DNA from: Pseudomonadota bacterium
GTDB taxonomy: Bacteria > Desulfobacterota > Desulfobulbia > Desulfobulbales > JAHJIY01
Assembly (NCBI GenBank): GCA_018823175.1
Contig: JAHJIY010000034.1
Span: 1-64,000 of the forward strand
Direction: 5' to 3'
DNA: 64,000 nucleotides
The notes below the pieces were generated by a model. The model was not told where the DNA came from and searched no databases. It was given only the letters and a program-made list of their open reading frames with translations. Both the position numbers and the translations under genes were made by a program. Shown here in pieces: positions 61,974 to 64,000 of the stretch. Every line of letters starts with the position of its first letter. Positions within the stretch are counted from its first letter, which is position 1.

Positions 61974-64000
61974 TTATTTCCCTTTCAACAGGGATTCTAG
62001 TTTCGCAAGTTCAGCAAGAATCTCATCATCAACTTCATCAGGAGACAAGGACACCGCCGGTTTGCTAATCAACTGGCCCGGGAAATCTTCCCTGAACTCA
62101 TCAACCGCACCAAAGACCATTCCCAGCTCCTGAGCCAGATAGCCGGTGATTGCCTCCACGGTCGGATAATCAAAGACCAGGGTCGGCCGCAGGGTCCGGC
62201 CCAGATCGGCCTCAAAACGGTTCTTCAACTCTACCGCCATCAGGGAATCAACCCCTAGATCAAAAAGCCCCAGGTCGCCGGGCACCAGTTGGGCGGATTT
62301 CATCCGCAGGGTCGCGGCCACTTGCGTTCGCACATAGTCAAATAATACCGCGGGTGATTCGCCGGTGGAAGAGGCCGCCAATTTCGCCAGGATCTCGGCC
62401 TTTTGCTCGGGAGGCTTTTCCTTGGTCGCCATCGCCTCAAAAAAGCCGGGAACCGAACCGCGATAGTGATAGGCAAGATAAGTGGGCCAGTTTACCGGCA
62501 GCACACAGGATGAGGTCAGATCTTCCTGCAATAATTGGCCAAGAACCTTAAACCCCTGCTCCGTGGTGATCGCGGTAAGCCCCATGGCCTTGACCCGTTC
62601 CTGACCGCGACGGTCAAGCCCGGCCGCCATCCCCTTGTCCCAGGCGCCCCAGTTAATACTTAAGCCATGCAGGCCCTGACGACGCCGCTCATGGACCAAT
62701 GAATCCAGAAAGGCATTGGCCGCTGCGTAATTGGCCTGGCCCGCCGATCCCAGGACCGAGGCAATGGAAGAATAACAGACAAAAAAATCAAGGGGCAGCT
62801 CCCTGGTCTCTTCATGCAGATGCCAAGCCCCATCAACCTTCGGCGCCATGACCTGCCGCAGTTGGGGAAACCCCTGTTGCAACAATACACCATCAGCCAG
62901 GACCCCGGCCGCATGGACAATGCCTCGCAGGGCCGGCATCTCGGCGGCAATCTCCCGCAGCATCCGCTTAACCTCCGGTCGCCGGCCAAGATCAATTGCA
63001 AAGACCCTTACTTTAACTCCGGAATCCCGTAGAGCCGCAATCTGCTCTTGGGCCGAAGCCGAACCCGCGCCACGACCGACCAGCGCCAGATGCCGCGCAC
63101 CTTTCCGGGCCAGCCAGCGGGCCGTCTCCACCCCCAAAGCACCCAAACCGCCGGTGATCAGATAAGTGCCGTTTTCCGACACGGAGAAATCACCCTTGTG
63201 CGCCAAGGGCTGCGCAACCAGCCGGGCCGCATAAAAAAGTCCCTGCCTAATCGCGATTCTTTCTTCACGATCGGCAGCAAGTAACAATTCAGCAAGGAGT
63301 TTGGCGGAATCTTCATCGGGCCTCGGATCCAGATCAAGACAGGTACACTTAAGTTCAGGATGCTCAAGCCTGATCACATTCGCCAGTCCCCAAAGCATCG
63401 CTTGCTGGGCGCAAATCCGCAATTCCTTTGAATTGACCGTCTGCCCGCCCCTGGTCACCAGCCAAAGGCGGGGCCGACCGACCTTATCTGCCGCCGCCAA
63501 AGCCTGCAGAAGATAAAGAACAGCTCCGCAGCCCAAGACCTCAACCTTTGCCAACGAATCAAGCGATGTCTCTTCCCCCGTCTCAAGCGCCCACATGAAA
63601 ACAATCCCCTTGATGGGATGGACGTCCTCACAAGAAGCCCTGAACAGACGCCTGAAATCATCCGGCTGTCGGGGATTGATCCGATAATGTCCCTCACTGA
63701 TCCGATCGTATTCAGACCCGGCGCCCACCATAATTGCGGAGTCGCCTTTTCTTTGCAGATCAGCCGCCATGGTTTCGCCCAGCCCGTGATCGTCGGCGAA
63801 AATGAGCCATCTTCCTTCGGCAACTCCCTTCGCCGAATCTTTCTCAATTTTTAGCGGTCGCCACTCCACCTGGCACAGCCCTTTATCCTGATTTTCGGTC
63901 ACTCCTTTCCGGACCAGATCCCGACTGATTTTTCTTGCCGTAAAACCACTTATTTTGAGAATTACGCTGCTATCTTCCGCAAACAGGACGATATCCCCGG
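61974..64000 (-). CDS. Polyketide synthase, partial: (DH end)-KR-ACP
   Basis: The reading frame stays open from 63998 to the window edge beyond the GTG at 63902, and the extra residues (GDIVLFAEDSSVILKISGF and onward) resemble the end of a DH domain in the other PKSs here. So this is the C-terminal part of a larger PKS. About 674 residues are visible: end of DH, KR structural subdomain, KR (TYLITGGLGALG, KVDGAWHLH, CYSSIASVLGSAGQANYAAA) and ACP (LGVDSLMAVELKN). HAAGVLADG keeps the B-type aspartate. No ER lies between DH and KR. The KR and ACP are very similar to those of the next gene, indicating recent duplication. KS and AT, if any, lie outside the window. Confidence 0.9.
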   Translation of the reverse strand, partial: GDIVLFAEDSSVILKISGFTARKISRDLVRKGVTENQDKGLCQVEWRPLKIEKDSAKGVAEGRWLIFADDHGLGETMAADLQRKGDSAIMVGAGSEYDRISEGHYRINPRQPDDFRRLFRASCEDVHPIKGIVFMWALETGEETSLDSLAKVEVLGCGAVLYLLQALAAADKVGRPRLWLVTRGGQTVNSKELRICAQQAMLWGLANVIRLEHPELKCTCLDLDPRPDEDSAKLLAELLLAADREERIAIRQGLFYAARLVAQPLAHKGDFSVSENGTYLITGGLGALGVETARWLARKGARHLALVGRGAGSASAQEQIAALRDSGVKVRVFAIDLGRRPEVKRMLREIAAEMPALRGIVHAAGVLADGVLLQQGFPQLRQVMAPKVDGAWHLHEETRELPLDFFVCYSSIASVLGSAGQANYAAANAFLDSLVHERRRQGLHGLSINWGAWDKGMAAGLDRRGQERVKAMGLTAITTEQGFKVLGQLLQEDLTSSCVLPVNWPTYLAYHYRGSVPGFFEAMATKEKPPEQKAEILAKLAASSTGESPAVLFDYVRTQVAATLRMKSAQLVPGDLGLFDLGVDSLMAVELKNRFEADLGRTLRPTLVFDYPTVEAITGYLAQELGMVFGAVDEFREDFPGQLISKPAVSLSPDEVDDEILAELAKLESLLKGK

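Overview
The window looks like chromosomal DNA from an anaerobic, sulfur-metabolising bacterium, most likely a deltaproteobacterium (Desulfobacterota). The evidence is an HdrC/MvhD/MetV gene set, a separate MetF-MetV fusion of the folate branch of the Wood-Ljungdahl pathway, a TusA plus YeeE/YedE sulfur pair, and a NapH/NapG-like polyferredoxin beside a DUF362 protein. The outer-membrane and lipoprotein genes indicate a Gram-negative. No rRNA, tRNA, CRISPR array or insertion sequence was recognised.

Bases 1-17,000 are mostly ordinary metabolism on the minus strand: hdrC-mvhD-metV ending in a clear terminator, kdsD, purF, metF/metV fusion, a NapH-NapG-like membrane ferredoxin with DUF362, ywbE, a hybrid histidine kinase with tusA and yeeE, and a DUF697-type membrane protein. 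Intergenic repeats are scattered through this part.

Bases 17,333-51,613 (plus strand) hold a large hybrid PKS-NRPS cluster. A four-gene FkbK/J/I/H-like cassette should make hydroxymalonyl-ACP; no O-methyltransferase is visible. A 3,523-residue protein follows (KS-AT-ACP-aminotransferase-C-A-PCP-E-C), then an asparagine synthetase, a DUF481-like outer-membrane beta-barrel, an NRPS (A-PCP-C-A-PCP-E), a ParA/DUF697 pair, a final NRPS (C-A-PCP-C-A-PCP-TE) and a secreted S12-family serine peptidase. Bases 51,697-64,000 (minus strand, convergent) hold three more PKS proteins. The last runs off the window, so the cluster is incomplete here. The two proteins whose N-terminal halves are visible carry AT domains that have lost the catalytic serine and the substrate subdomain.

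Read together, the minus-strand PKSs may build an acyl chain. The first hybrid protein would extend it with hydroxymalonate and aminate it to an alpha-hydroxy-beta-amino acid. Five amino acids would follow: D-unknown, unknown, D-aromatic, Gly, Tyr-like. The TE would release the product. This is a prediction from domain order, not a known compound. The ParA-DUF697 pair in the middle of the assembly line, the S12 peptidase and the beta-barrel are the least explained and most interesting parts. A two-hairpin repeat family occurs at three loci, two of them inside the cluster; one copy supplies the last codons and stop of a PKS gene.
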